60,272 bases of DNA, from assembly GCA_021808195.1 (NCBI GenBank), contig JAKBCE010000024.1, positions 1 to 60,272 on the forward strand, written 5' to 3'. The translations under genes were made by a program, and so were the position numbers. A model generated the notes under the pieces. That model was given only the letters and a program-made list of their open reading frames with translations. It did no database searches and had not been told where the DNA came from. The first letter of the stretch is position 1. Every line of letters begins with the position of its first letter. Origin of the DNA: Pseudomonadota bacterium. Its GTDB lineage: Bacteria > Pseudomonadota > Gammaproteobacteria > Steroidobacterales > Steroidobacteraceae. Shown here piece by piece: positions 44,998-53,947 of the stretch.

Positions 44998-45948
44998 ATG
45001 GGGTTTGGCTTTGTATTTCCAGGGCAGGGCTCGCAGTCGGTCGGCATGCTCGCGGAGCTGGCCGCCGGAGCCGATGGCGCGCTGGTGCGCGAGACGTTCG
45101 CGCAGGCCTCCGAGGTGCTTGGCTATGACCTGTGGGCGCTCGCGGCGGGCGGTCCGGCCGAGCAGCTCAACGCCACTGAGTGCACCCAGCCGGCGATGCT
45201 CGCCGCAGGGGTGGCACTGTGGCGGCTGTGGCGTCGGCGCGGCGGTCCCGAGCCTGAGGTGCTGAGCGGCCACAGCCTCGGGGAGTTCACCGCGCTCGTG
45301 GCGGCCGAGGCGCTCGAATTCACCGAGGCGGTGGCGCTGGTGCGCCGGCGCGGACAGCTGATGCAGCAGGCCGTGCCGCGCGAGCGCGGGGCGATGGCCG
45401 CGATTCTCGGGCTCGAGGATGCGGTGGTGAGCGAGGTCTGCGCCGCGGCGGCGCTGAACGAGGTGGTCGAGGCGGTCAATTTCAACGCGCCCGGACAGGT
45501 GGTCATCGCCGGGGAGCGCACCGCAGTCGAGCGCGCGATCGAGGCGGCCAAAGCACGCGGCGCCAAGCGCGCCCTGATCCTGCCGGTGAGCGTCCCCTCG
45601 CACAGCAGCCTGATGCGTCCGGCGGCCGAGCGCTTCGCCGAGCCGCTCGCGGCGGTGCGCTGGCGCGAGCCGCGTTTGACCTTCGTCAGTGCGGTCGATG
45701 CGGCCGAACACCGCGATCCGGCCGAGCTGCGCACGCTGCTCGTGCGCCAGCTGGCCAGCCCGGTGCGCTGGACCGACACGGTGCGCGCGCTTGCGGCGCG
45801 TGGGCTGAATCCGCTCATCGAGTGCGGCCCCGGCAAAGTGCTGACCGCACTGAACCGGCGGGTCGAGCGCAGCGGCGAGCGACAGTGCCTGGCGCTCGAG
45901 GATGAGACCACCCTCGCCGCGGCACTCGCGGCGGTCGGTGCGGGTTGA
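44998..45948 (+). CDS. fabD: Malonyl-CoA:ACP transacylase
   Basis: A 316-residue enzyme that loads malonyl onto ACP. FVFPGQGSQSVGMLAEL, the catalytic GHSLGEFTAL (Ser near residue 92) and PVSVPSHSSLMRP (catalytic His) match FabD. The start is the ATG at 44998; the longer ORF reaches into intergenic DNA. It is divergent from gspG. fabH, plsX and rpmF, which usually precede fabD, are not here. Confidence 0.97.
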   Translation: MGFGFVFPGQGSQSVGMLAELAAGADGALVRETFAQASEVLGYDLWALAAGGPAEQLNATECTQPAMLAAGVALWRLWRRRGGPEPEVLSGHSLGEFTALVAAEALEFTEAVALVRRRGQLMQQAVPRERGAMAAILGLEDAVVSEVCAAAALNEVVEAVNFNAPGQVVIAGERTAVERAIEAAKARGAKRALILPVSVPSHSSLMRPAAERFAEPLAAVRWREPRLTFVSAVDAAEHRDPAELRTLLVRQLASPVRWTDTVRALAARGLNPLIECGPGKVLTALNRRVERSGERQCLALEDETTLAAALAAVGAG

Positions 45949-45974
45949 TGCGCATGCAGCAGGGGACGAATTCG

Positions 45975-46715
45975 ATGCTCGAGAATGACGTCGCGTTGGT
46001 CACGGGAGCCTCCCGTGGCATCGGTCGGGAGATCGCCCTGGCGCTCGGGCGTGCCGGGGCGCTCGTGATCGGCACGGCCACGACGCCCGAGGGCGCCGCG
46101 GCGATCGGCGCAACGCTCAGCGCCGAGGGCTGTCGGGGCCGCGGCGCGGTGCTCGATGTGTCGCAGTCGACCTCGATCGAGGCGCTCTGTGCGGCGCTCG
46201 AGGCGGACGGCCAGATGCCCACTATTCTGGTCAACAACGCGGCCGTGACCCGCGATGCGCTGCTGCTGCGCATGAAGGTGCAGGACTGGGAGCAGGTGTT
46301 GAGCACCAATCTCACCTCGGTGTTCCACCTGAGCAAGGCGTGCCTGCGCCGGATGATGAAGGAGCGGCGGGGGCGGATCGTGAACCTGACCTCGGTGGTC
46401 GGTCTCACCGGCAATCCCGGCCAGGCGAACTACGCGGCGGCCAAGGCCGGCATTCTCGGCTTCACCAAATCGCTCGCACAGGAGCTCGCCTCGCGTGGCA
46501 TCACGGTCAATGCCGTTGCCCCGGGCTTCATCGACACCGACATGACGCGCTCGCTCGGGCCCGAGCAGCGCTCGGCGCTGCTGGCGCGGATTCCGGCCGG
46601 ACGCCTCGGCAGCGCGGCCGATGTGGCCGCCGCGGTGGTGTTTCTCGCCTCCCCGCAGGCCGGCTACATCACCGGTGAAACGCTGCATGTGAACGGCGGG
46701 ATGTACATGCCCTGA
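45975..46715 (+). CDS. fabG: 3-oxoacyl-ACP reductase
   Basis: An SDR-family reductase of 246 residues: TGASRGIGREIALALG (NADPH site), NNAAVTRD and the catalytic S-Y-K set in TSVVGLTGNPGQANYAAAKAG. GFIDTDMTR is FabG-typical. I start it at ATG 45975 (MLENDVALV), preceded by AGGGGA 8 bases upstream; TTG 45945 or ATG 45948, overlapping the fabD stop, would add up to 10 residues. Confidence 0.96.
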   Translation: MLENDVALVTGASRGIGREIALALGRAGALVIGTATTPEGAAAIGATLSAEGCRGRGAVLDVSQSTSIEALCAALEADGQMPTILVNNAAVTRDALLLRMKVQDWEQVLSTNLTSVFHLSKACLRRMMKERRGRIVNLTSVVGLTGNPGQANYAAAKAGILGFTKSLAQELASRGITVNAVAPGFIDTDMTRSLGPEQRSALLARIPAGRLGSAADVAAAVVFLASPQAGYITGETLHVNGGMYMP

Positions 46716-46885
46716 GGGGGCGTGCGCGTGCCCCGTAGGATTTCTCTTTCCAAATCAATCACTCACGAACCTGAACGGCGAGTGGCGGGCCGTGGGGTGT
46801 TCCCCTAAAATACCGCGCCCCCACCGCGCCTCGGCCGGCGAGGGATCTGAAAGTCCATTCACCCAGACATAAGGATCCATTTCTA
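46716..46885 (+). promoter_or_regulatory. fabG-acpP intergenic region with acpP promoter
   Basis: The 170-base gap has a TAAAAT box (46806-46811) 75 bases before the acpP ATG, with a weak upstream -35. acpP is usually transcribed at high level from its own promoter, which this would provide. The ribosome site is AAGGAT, 9 bases from the ATG. No gene is seen in the gap. Confidence 0.45.
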
Positions 46886-47128
46886 ATGAGCACCGTTGAG
46901 CAGCAGGTCAAAGCCATCGTGGCCGAGCAGCTGGGCGTCAAGCAGGAGCAGGTGACCAATGACGCCTCCTTTGTCGATGATCTCGGCGCCGATTCGCTCG
47001 ATACCGTCGAGCTCGTCATGGCGCTGGAAGAGGAGTTCGAGATCGAGATTCCGGACGAGGATGCCGAAAAGATCACGACGGTTCAGCAGGCGATCGATTA
47101 CATCAACGAGCGGCGCACCAAGGCCTGA
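46886..47128 (+). CDS. acpP: Acyl carrier protein
   Basis: An 80-residue acidic helical protein. The phosphopantetheine serine is in [20 protein letters not shown] (about residue 37). It is the carrier for the FabD, FabG and FabF reactions of neighbouring genes. Confidence 0.98.
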   Translation: MSTVEQQVKAIVAEQLGVKQEQVTNDASFVDDLGADSLDTVELVMALEEEFEIEIPDEDAEKITTVQQAIDYINERRTKA

Positions 47129-47212
47129 GGGGCCGCGGCCGGTCGGATCCCGTCGGCGCGGCGGGATCGCCCGGCGGGCGAACGCTTCAACTTGAGCCAA
47201 GACGGGTAACGT

Positions 47213-48460
47213 GTGAGCAAACGTCGAGTCGTGGTGACGGGTCTGGGCATCATCTCGCCCGTCGGCAGTACGGTCGAGAAGGCCTGGAAGACCATCCTGG
47301 CGGGTGAGAGCGGCATCGGTCCGGTGCAGCGCTTCGATGTGTCGGCCTTTCCGGTACGGTTTGCCGGCGAGGTGCGCGACCTCGATCTCGAGCAGTACTT
47401 CGATTCGAAGGAACTGCGCCGCATGGACGACTTCATGCACTACGGCGTTGCCGCCGGCGTGCAGGCGGTGGCCGATGCGGGCATCGACTTCAGCAAACTC
47501 GACGTCACGCGTTGCGGGGCGGTGTGCGGGGCCGGCATCGGCGGCCTCGGCACCATCGAGCGGGAGTTCGCCGAGTACGTCAAGACCGGTAATCCGCGCA
47601 AGATCTCCCCGTTCTTCGTCCCGGCGAGCATCATCAACATGATCTCCGGGCATCTGTCGATCCGCTTCGGCCTGCGCGGGCCGAACCTCGGAGTGGTCAC
47701 TGCGTGCACCACCTCGACGCATGCGATCGGGCTGGCGATGCGCACCATTCAGTATGGCGACGCGGACGTGCTGATCGCCGGCGGCGGGGAGATGGCGACC
47801 ACGGTGTGCGGACTGGCGAGCTTCGCGCAGGCCAAGGCACTCTCGCGACGCAACGAGGAGCCGCAGCGTGCGAGTCGGCCCTGGGATCGCGACCGCGATG
47901 GCTTCGTGTTGGGCGACGGCGGCGGTGCGGTGATTCTGGAGGAGCTCGAGCATGCGCGCGCCCGCGGCGCACGCATTTACGCCGAGCTCGTTGGTTTTGG
48001 CATGAGCGGCGATGCGTATCACATCACGCTGCCGCCCGAGGACGGGGAGGGCGCGCGGCTCGCGATGGCCAACGCACTGAAGGATGCGGCGCTGAACCCC
48101 GAGGACATTCAGTACATCAACGCGCACGCGACCTCGACGCCCGCCGGCGACAAGGCGGAAACCATCGCGATCAAGCGCGCGTTTGGCGATCACGCCCGGC
48201 GGGTCGCGGTGAGCTCCACCAAGTCGATGACCGGTCACCTGCTCGGCGCCGCCGGGGTGGTCGAGGCCATCTTCTGCATCCTCGCTCTGCGTGATCAGGT
48301 GGCCCCGCCGACGATCAACTACGAGAATCCCGACCCGGAGTGCGACCTCGATTTCGTGCCGAACGTCGCCCGTGCGATGCGCATCGACATCGCGCTGTCG
48401 AACTCCTTCGGCTTCGGCGGGACCAACGGTTCGGTCATTTTCAAGCGTTTCACCGGTTGA
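47213..48460 (+). CDS. fabF: 3-oxoacyl-ACP synthase II
   Basis: A 415-residue condensing enzyme for fatty acid elongation. The catalytic triad is Cys in [14 protein letters not shown], His in [12 protein letters not shown] and His in [14 protein letters not shown]. The start is GTG at 47213 ([12 protein letters not shown]). It is the standard size for FabF, and the pabB gene follows directly. Confidence 0.98.
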   Translation: MSKRRVVVTGLGIISPVGSTVEKAWKTILAGESGIGPVQRFDVSAFPVRFAGEVRDLDLEQYFDSKELRRMDDFMHYGVAAGVQAVADAGIDFSKLDVTRCGAVCGAGIGGLGTIEREFAEYVKTGNPRKISPFFVPASIINMISGHLSIRFGLRGPNLGVVTACTTSTHAIGLAMRTIQYGDADVLIAGGGEMATTVCGLASFAQAKALSRRNEEPQRASRPWDRDRDGFVLGDGGGAVILEELEHARARGARIYAELVGFGMSGDAYHITLPPEDGEGARLAMANALKDAALNPEDIQYINAHATSTPAGDKAETIAIKRAFGDHARRVAVSSTKSMTGHLLGAAGVVEAIFCILALRDQVAPPTINYENPDPECDLDFVPNVARAMRIDIALSNSFGFGGTNGSVIFKRFTG

Positions 48461-48479
48461 GCGGCTGCGGCACCCCGCA

Positions 48480-49862
48480 TTGATCCTGCGCGATCTCGAG
48501 CTGGCCCCTGAGGTGTTGCGCGCGCTCGCGGCGCGTCACCCGCGGCGTTATCCGCTGCTGCTCGACAGCGCCGCGGACGGTGCGCTCAGCCGCTTCAGCG
48601 TGCTGCTGGCCGAGCCGAGTGCGGCGCTGTGGCTCGATGCGCGCGGACGGCTCGCGGCCGAGGGGCTCGACCCGCAGCTGCTCGTCGCGGGGGCGGGCTT
48701 TCTCGACACCCTGGAGCGCTGGTGGCTCGCCGAGCGCGTCCCGCACGGCACACCGGCGTTTGGCGGCGGCTGGGCGGTGTACCTCGGCTATGAGCTCGCC
48801 GAGGAGATCGAGCCGCGACTGCGGCTGCCGCCGGCCGCATTTCCGTGGCGGGCGTTTGCGCTGCGCTGCCCGTGTGCGTTGGTGCACGATCGGCATACCG
48901 GTACGCTGCGGCTCGTAGCCGAACCGCAAGCGGCCGCGAGCGTGCCGCGGATTCTCGCCGAGGCACGCGAGGCGGCCGAGACGCTGACGCCTGTTGCGAG
49001 CGCACCGCTACCGATCGAGGCGGTCGAGGAGGAGGCACCCGAGGCGTACCTCGAGCGCGTGCGCCGTGCCCAGCGTTACATCGGGGAGGGGCAGATCTAT
49101 CAGGCCAATCTCTCGCGTCTGTGGCGCGCCCCGCTGCCGGCGGGCGCCTCGCTCGCAGGACTGTACGAACGGCTGCGCACCGCCAACCCGGCTCCGTTTG
49201 CCGCCTGGGCGCAGTGGGGCGGCGGAGCGATTTTGAGTTCCTCGCCCGAGCGGCTGGTGCGCATCACGAGCGGTCGTCTCGAGACGCGCCCGATTGCCGG
49301 CACGCGTCCACGCAGCGGTCGTGCCGAGGAGCACGCACGTGAAGTCGACGCCCTGGTCTCGCATCCGAAGGAGCGCGCCGAGCACGTCATGCTCGTCGAT
49401 CTGGAGCGCAATGACCTTGGCCGGGTCTGCCGGGCCGGCACGGTGCGGGTTGAAGAGTTGATGAGCATCGAGTCCTATCGGCACGTGCATCACATCGTCT
49501 CGAGCGTCACCGGGGAACTCGCCGCGGGGTTGACGCCGATCGCCGTGCTGCGGGCGCTGTTTCCCGGCGGCACCATCACCGGCTGCCCGAAGGTGCGCTG
49601 CATGCAGATCATCGCGGAGCTCGAGGGCGCCGGCCGGGGTCCGTTCACCGGCGCACTCGGCTGGCTCGGACGGGATGGCGATGCCGATTTCAATATTCTG
49701 ATCCGGACTCTGTGGACGCACGACGGGATGCTCGAGCTGCGCGCCGGAGCGGGCATCGTGGCCGATTCTGATCCCGAGCGGGAACTCGCCGAGACGCGCG
49801 CCAAGGCACGCGGCCTGTTGGCAGCGCTCGCGCGGCCGCAGGCTGGGGAGCCGGGCGCGTGA
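48480..49862 (+). CDS. pabB: Aminodeoxychorismate synthase component I
   Basis: A chorismate-binding enzyme of the PabB/TrpE superfamily, making 4-amino-4-deoxychorismate for folate. GGWAVYLGYELAEEIEP, KERAEHVMLVDLERNDLGRVC, FPGGTITGCPKVRCMQII and TDRAGAGIVADSDPE-type segment RAGAGIVADSDPERE are diagnostic. The motif PIAGTRPR has Ala where E. coli PabB has Lys, so TrpE was considered. The LLLDSAADG N-terminus, 460-residue length and the adjacent pabC favour PabB. Start codon is uncertain: no ATG or GTG fits and TTG 48480 gives the family N-terminus. Confidence 0.85.
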   Translation: MILRDLELAPEVLRALAARHPRRYPLLLDSAADGALSRFSVLLAEPSAALWLDARGRLAAEGLDPQLLVAGAGFLDTLERWWLAERVPHGTPAFGGGWAVYLGYELAEEIEPRLRLPPAAFPWRAFALRCPCALVHDRHTGTLRLVAEPQAAASVPRILAEAREAAETLTPVASAPLPIEAVEEEAPEAYLERVRRAQRYIGEGQIYQANLSRLWRAPLPAGASLAGLYERLRTANPAPFAAWAQWGGGAILSSSPERLVRITSGRLETRPIAGTRPRSGRAEEHAREVDALVSHPKERAEHVMLVDLERNDLGRVCRAGTVRVEELMSIESYRHVHHIVSSVTGELAAGLTPIAVLRALFPGGTITGCPKVRCMQIIAELEGAGRGPFTGALGWLGRDGDADFNILIRTLWTHDGMLELRAGAGIVADSDPERELAETRAKARGLLAALARPQAGEPGA

Positions 49863-50710
49863 GTGCGCCGCAGGTGTGGCTCGAGGGTCAGCCCGAGGGA
49901 GGGATCTCGGTGCTCGATCGGGGGCTGCATTACGGTGAGGGGCTCTTTGAGACCATCGCCTGCCTCAACGCTCGTGCGCGTCTGCTCGCCCTGCATCTCG
50001 AGCGGCTCGCACTCGGCTGCGAGCGGCTGCACCTGCCCAACCCCGGCACCGACACCCTGCGCCGTCGAATCGAGCAAGTAGCGGCCGAGCTCCCCCGCTC
50101 GCTCGTCAAGGTGCTGCTCACCCGCGGTCCGGCGCGCGCCCGCGGCTACCGCTGGGGCGCCGAGCAGGGCACTTGTGCCATCATGCGCTATGCCTGGCCC
50201 GAGCCGGACGCAGCGGCGTCGCGGACGGGGGCACGGGTGCGCCTGGCGGCGATGCGGCTCGGGGAGAACCCGGTGCTCGCCGGACTGAAGCACTGCAACC
50301 GCCTCGAACAGGTGCTGGCGGCCAACGAGGCCGCGAGTGCCGAGGCCGATGAGGCATTGATGTTCAGCACGGGCGGTGAGCTCATCTGCGGCACGATGAC
50401 CAATGTGTTTCTGATTGACCGTGCGGGCGGTGCCCCGCGCATTCGTACGCCCGAGATCCGTACTTGCGGAGTGGCCGGCGTGATGCGCCGTGCAGTGCTG
50501 CGTGAGGCGACGCGGGCGGGGCTGCCCATCGAAGAGGCGGTGCTACGCAGGGAGGATCTGGCGGCCGCGCACGAGGTGTTTCTGACCAATGCGCGCGTGG
50601 GTCTGTGGCCGGTACGCGTGCTGGCGGGACGCGAGCTGCCGGACGGACCGGTCACAGCGCAGCTGGCGGCGCTGATGCAGCCACTGCTCGAGGCACCGGC
50701 CGATGGCTGA
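49859..50710 (+). CDS. pabC: Aminodeoxychorismate lyase
   Basis: A 283-residue PLP fold-type IV lyase releasing pyruvate to give p-aminobenzoate. DRGLHYGEGLFETIACLN, the PLP lysine in LAGLKHCNRLEQVLAANEA and SAEADEALMFSTGGELICGTMTNVFL are characteristic. The GTG start overlaps the pabB stop by 4 bases (GTGA). Confidence 0.94.
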   Translation: MSAPQVWLEGQPEGGISVLDRGLHYGEGLFETIACLNARARLLALHLERLALGCERLHLPNPGTDTLRRRIEQVAAELPRSLVKVLLTRGPARARGYRWGAEQGTCAIMRYAWPEPDAAASRTGARVRLAAMRLGENPVLAGLKHCNRLEQVLAANEAASAEADEALMFSTGGELICGTMTNVFLIDRAGGAPRIRTPEIRTCGVAGVMRRAVLREATRAGLPIEEAVLRREDLAAAHEVFLTNARVGLWPVRVLAGRELPDGPVTAQLAALMQPLLEAPADG

Positions 50711-51770
50711 GCCGGCCCACATGCTGCGCGTGCGGCGGATGATCCTCGCGCTGCTCGTGCTCGTGGCACTCGCCGCGGCCGGCGGTTACGCCTGGCTGGC
50801 GCACCATTACCGCGCGCCCGGCCCGGCGCAGCACACGGTGCGCGTGCAGGTCAGAGCCGGCGACACGTTGCGTCAGGTGTTCAGCCGCATGCAGGCCCTC
50901 GGCGCACTCAACGCCCCGCGCGCAGTCGAGCTGTACCTGCGACTCACCGGCGCACAGCCGCGCATGGAAATCGGCGTGTACGACATTCCCGCACGGGCGA
51001 GCCCGGCCGACATCGTGCAGATGTTCGAGGCGGGCCGGGTGGTGCTCGATAAGCTGACCGTGGTCGAGGGCGCGACATTCGCTCAGTTTCTCGCCGCCCT
51101 CGATGCCGATCCGGACGTCGTGCCGAGTCTGCGCGGCAAGAGCGATGCGCAGATCATGGCCGCACTCGGTCATCCGGGCGAGCAGCCCGAGGGGCGTTTC
51201 TTCCCCGACACCTACCGCTTCTCCCCCGGCACGAGCGATCTGACCATCCTCGCCATGGCCTATGACCAGATGAGCGCTGAGCTGGCCAAAGTCTGGCACG
51301 AGCGGCGCGCCGGTCTGCCGCTGAAGAACTCCTATCAGGCGCTCATTCTCGCCTCGCTCATCGAGAAGGAGACCGGAGTGGCCGATGAGCGCGCGCGCAT
51401 TGCCGGGGTGTTCGTCAACCGCCTGCGCCGGGGCATGCGCCTGCAGTCCGATCCGACCGTCATCTTCGCCCTCGGCACCCGCTATCATGGCGCGCTGCAC
51501 GTGCGCGATCTGGCGGTGAAATCACCGTACAACACCTATCTGCACGCGGGGCTGCCGCCGACGCCGATCTGCCTGCCGGGGCTCGCCTCGCTGCGCGCTG
51601 CGGTGCGCCCGGACAAGACTCGCGATCTGTATTTCGTGGCCACCGGTAAGGGTGGTCATCACTTCTCGCGCACGCTCGCCGAGCACGATATCCAACTGCG
51701 TCGCTACATCCGTCAGCTGCGCAAGGACCGTCTGGCGGTACGCGCGGCGGGTGCCGGGGCAACGCCGTGA
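50703..51770 (+). CDS. mltG: Endolytic murein transglycosylase MltG
   Basis: A 355-residue YceG/MltG enzyme cleaving nascent peptidoglycan. One N-terminal membrane helix (about residues 10-30), a LysM-like part with VQVRAGDTLRQVFSRMQ, and the catalytic domain with LASLIEKETGVADERARIAGVFVNRL (catalytic Glu) and MRLQSDPTVIFALG. It overlaps pabC by 8 bases and its stop overlaps tmk by 4 bases. Confidence 0.96.
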   Translation: MAEPAHMLRVRRMILALLVLVALAAAGGYAWLAHHYRAPGPAQHTVRVQVRAGDTLRQVFSRMQALGALNAPRAVELYLRLTGAQPRMEIGVYDIPARASPADIVQMFEAGRVVLDKLTVVEGATFAQFLAALDADPDVVPSLRGKSDAQIMAALGHPGEQPEGRFFPDTYRFSPGTSDLTILAMAYDQMSAELAKVWHERRAGLPLKNSYQALILASLIEKETGVADERARIAGVFVNRLRRGMRLQSDPTVIFALGTRYHGALHVRDLAVKSPYNTYLHAGLPPTPICLPGLASLRAAVRPDKTRDLYFVATGKGGHHFSRTLAEHDIQLRRYIRQLRKDRLAVRAAGAGATP

Positions 51771-52411
51771 GCCGCGGGGCGTTCATCACGCTGGAGGGAA
51801 TCGAAGGGGCGGGCAAGTCCACCGTGGCGCAATGGCTCGGGCAGTGGCTCGGCGAGCACGGTCTCACCGTGCGTCTCACCCGCGAGCCGGGCGGCACCGA
51901 GTTGGCCGAGCGCGTGCGGCGCATCGTGCTCGAACGCGGCCAGGAGCAGGTTTCGGCGCAGGCCGAGACGCTGCTGATGTTCGCCGCCCGCGCCATTCAT
52001 CTCGACAACCTCATCCGCCCGGCGCTCGCGGCGGGCGAGTGGGTGTTGAGTGACCGCTTCACCGACGCCACACGCGCGTATCAGGGCGGCGGCCGTGGAG
52101 TCGATCTGCAGTGGATCGATGCGCTCGCCGCGCACGTGCACGCGGATCTCGAGCCGAGCTGCACGCTGCTGCTCGATCTGCCGGTGCCGCTCGGTCTGCA
52201 GCGTGCACGAGCCCGGCGGGGGGAGACGGACCGCTTCGAGGCCGAGACCGAAGCGTTCTTCGAGCGGATCCGCGCCGCCTATCTCGCGCTCGCCCGACGT
52301 GAGTCGCACCGGTTCCGGATCATTGACGCAAGCTCGCCGGTGGCGGTGGTGCGCGAGCAAGTCGCCGCTGCGCTCGCGCCGTGGTTGGGCTCACGTGGAG
52401 TCTCGAGATGA
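51767..52411 (+). CDS. tmk: Thymidylate kinase
   Basis: A 214-residue kinase phosphorylating dTMP. The P-loop FITLEGIEGAGKSTVAQWL, DR motif LSDRFTDATRAYQGGGRGVD and LID-like RARARRGETDRFEAE are seen. GTG start overlaps the mltG stop (GTGA), and the stop overlaps holB (ATGA). The mltG-tmk-holB order is conserved in gammaproteobacteria. Confidence 0.97.
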   Translation: MSRGAFITLEGIEGAGKSTVAQWLGQWLGEHGLTVRLTREPGGTELAERVRRIVLERGQEQVSAQAETLLMFAARAIHLDNLIRPALAAGEWVLSDRFTDATRAYQGGGRGVDLQWIDALAAHVHADLEPSCTLLLDLPVPLGLQRARARRGETDRFEAETEAFFERIRAAYLALARRESHRFRIIDASSPVAVVREQVAAALAPWLGSRGVSR

Positions 52412-53361
52412 CCCCGACGTGGCTCGAGCCGCAGATGCAACAGCTGCGCGCGGCGTTCGCCGCCGGCCGGTTGCCGCACGCGCTGCTGATTCACGAAGCG
52501 CCGGGAGCGGGTGGGGAGTGGCTCGCCCAGTGGGTTGCGCAGCTGGTGTTGTGCCGTGGGCCGGCGCCGTGCGGGCAGTGCCCGGCGTGCCGGCAGGCGA
52601 GTCAATGGCAGCATCCGGATCTGATCCGCCTCGCCCTGCTGGAAACCTCGACGCAGATCCGTATCGAGCAGGTTCGCGAGCTGGCGGCCGACCTCGCCCT
52701 CACCGCGCACCAGGGCGGCTACAAGGTCGGCGTCATCAGTCCGGCAGACGGCATGAATCGCTTTGCGGCCAATGCGCTGCTCAAGACGCTCGAGGAGCCG
52801 CCGCGCTCGACGTTGCTGGTGCTCGTAGCGAGCGTTCCCTCGCGGCTACCGGCGACGATCCTCAGCCGCTGCCAGCGCCTGCGCCTCGGGGCGCCACCGC
52901 GAGCGGCGGCCGTCGCCTGGCTCGAGGCGCAGCGCGGGGCAGGCGAGTGGGGTGCCGTGCTCGATGTGCTCGGCGATGCGCCGTGGCTGGCCGCCGCGGC
53001 CGATCCGGCCGCGCTGCTCGCCACTGCCGCCGAAATGCGTGCCGATCTGGAGCAACTCTCGACCGGGGGCGCTGATCCCACGCAGTGCGCGGAGCGCTGG
53101 GCGCGCGAGCAGCTGCCGCTGCGCCTGAGGTGTTTTGAGAACTGGCTCACGGATCGGATCCGTGCCCGGCTGCTCGGTACCGGGACGGCGGCGGAAGTGC
53201 GTCGCAGCGCGCACTCGCGAGCGGCCATGCCGGCTATAAGAGAAGCTTTCGAACTTCTGGACGCGGTGCGGGAGCTGAGGTCATCATTCGACGTGCCACT
53301 CAATCGCAGCGTGGCGCTCGAGGCGTTGCTGCGGCGGCTCGCGCCGCGCCGCGCCGCGTGA
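52408..53361 (+). CDS. holB: DNA polymerase III subunit delta prime
   Basis: A 317-residue clamp-loader subunit. The zinc module is CRGPAPCGQCPACRQAS. QRLRLG and VISPADGMNRFAANALLKTLEEPPRSTLLVLVASVPSRLPATILSRC are the conserved delta-prime core. The Walker A is degenerate, as expected (HEAPGAGGEW). ATG 52408 overlaps the tmk stop. Confidence 0.95.
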   Translation: MTPTWLEPQMQQLRAAFAAGRLPHALLIHEAPGAGGEWLAQWVAQLVLCRGPAPCGQCPACRQASQWQHPDLIRLALLETSTQIRIEQVRELAADLALTAHQGGYKVGVISPADGMNRFAANALLKTLEEPPRSTLLVLVASVPSRLPATILSRCQRLRLGAPPRAAAVAWLEAQRGAGEWGAVLDVLGDAPWLAAAADPAALLATAAEMRADLEQLSTGGADPTQCAERWAREQLPLRLRCFENWLTDRIRARLLGTGTAAEVRRSAHSRAAMPAIREAFELLDAVRELRSSFDVPLNRSVALEALLRRLAPRRAA

Positions 53362-53409
53362 GGGCGCGGCACACGAGGGCGGGGTTGAAGCGAAGCTGGG
53401 GATGAGAAC

Positions 53410-53760
53410 GTGCGAGCCGGTGCCAACAAGCCGAGTCTGCTGACGCTGACGATCAAGGACAAGAGTGCCCTGTATCTGGCCTACATGCCGTTTGTGAAGA
53501 ACGGCGGACTGTTCATTCCGACCAACAGCAACTACCGCCTCGGCGACGAGGTGTTCATGCTGCTCAATCTGATGGGCGAGGATGAGAAGCTGCCGGTGGC
53601 GGGACGGGTGATCTGGGTGACGCCCAAAGGCGCGCAAGGCAAGCGCACCGCCGGCATCGGCGTGCAGTTCAGCGAGCAGGATCACGGCCAGACGCAGAAG
53701 AAGATCGAGACGTATCTCGCCGGGGCGCTCTCCGGCGACAAACCGACGCACACGATGTAG
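53410..53760 (+). CDS. pilZ: PilZ domain protein
   Basis: A 116-residue protein of the type IV pilus PilZ family. ALYLAYMPFVKNGGLFIPTNSNYRLGDEVFMLLNLMGEDEKLPVAGRVIWVTPKGAQGKRTAGIGVQF is characteristic. Proteins of this group lack the RxxxR motif needed for c-di-GMP binding, and I see none here. GTG start after GAGAAC. It follows holB as in other gammaproteobacteria. The tatD gene that commonly comes next is missing, as a mobile element begins after it. Confidence 0.93.
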   Translation: MRAGANKPSLLTLTIKDKSALYLAYMPFVKNGGLFIPTNSNYRLGDEVFMLLNLMGEDEKLPVAGRVIWVTPKGAQGKRTAGIGVQFSEQDHGQTQKKIETYLAGALSGDKPTHTM

Positions 53761-53775
53761 CGTCAGACCCGTTCT

Positions 53776-53815
53776 GCCTCTCTCGCTCCCCTTAGCAGCC
53801 TCTCGCTTTCTCTCG
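53776..53815 (+). other. Polypyrimidine tract at the core/element junction
   Basis: A strongly pyrimidine-biased stretch containing two copies of CCTCTC(TC)GCT about 20 bases apart. It lies between pilZ and the integrase and is where the conserved gene order stops. No tRNA or other integration target is recognisable, so the left attachment site is not assigned. Confidence 0.4.
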
Positions 53816-53862
53816 GACTTTCAGTAAGATACGCTCAATTCGGTGCCTCCGCAATTGTCTCC

Positions 53863-53947
53863 GGAGGTCCCGAAATGACCGTTTTGCTTACATGAGGGGT
53901 CAAGCCCACACACACGGGTGAATCCGTTGATCGTGTGAATGGGCTTG
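53863..53947 (+). promoter_or_regulatory. Overlapping mini-ORF cascade and hairpin before integrase
   Basis: A GGAGG site (53863-53867) is followed 7 bases later by ATG. Three tiny frames then overlap end to start: MTVLLT (53875-53895), MRGQAHTHG (53892-53921) and MNPLIV (53918-53938). The last overlaps the first in-frame start (GTG 53935) of the integrase. Each link is ATGA or GTGA. The same RNA folds into CAAGCCCA...TGGGCTTG plus CACACG...CGTGTG (53901-53916 with 53932-53947). This looks like translational control of the recombinase, but is inferred from the sequence alone. Confidence 0.55.

Noticed and set aside
45123..46688. 521-residue antisense frame over fabD and fabG
   Set aside because: Opposite two conserved fab genes; no recognisable domain.
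53841..53870. CCTCCG/CGGAGG inverted repeat upstream of the mini-ORFs
   Set aside because: Only 6-bp arms in GC-rich DNA, and one arm is the ribosome site GGAGG itself; not enough to call an att site or operator.
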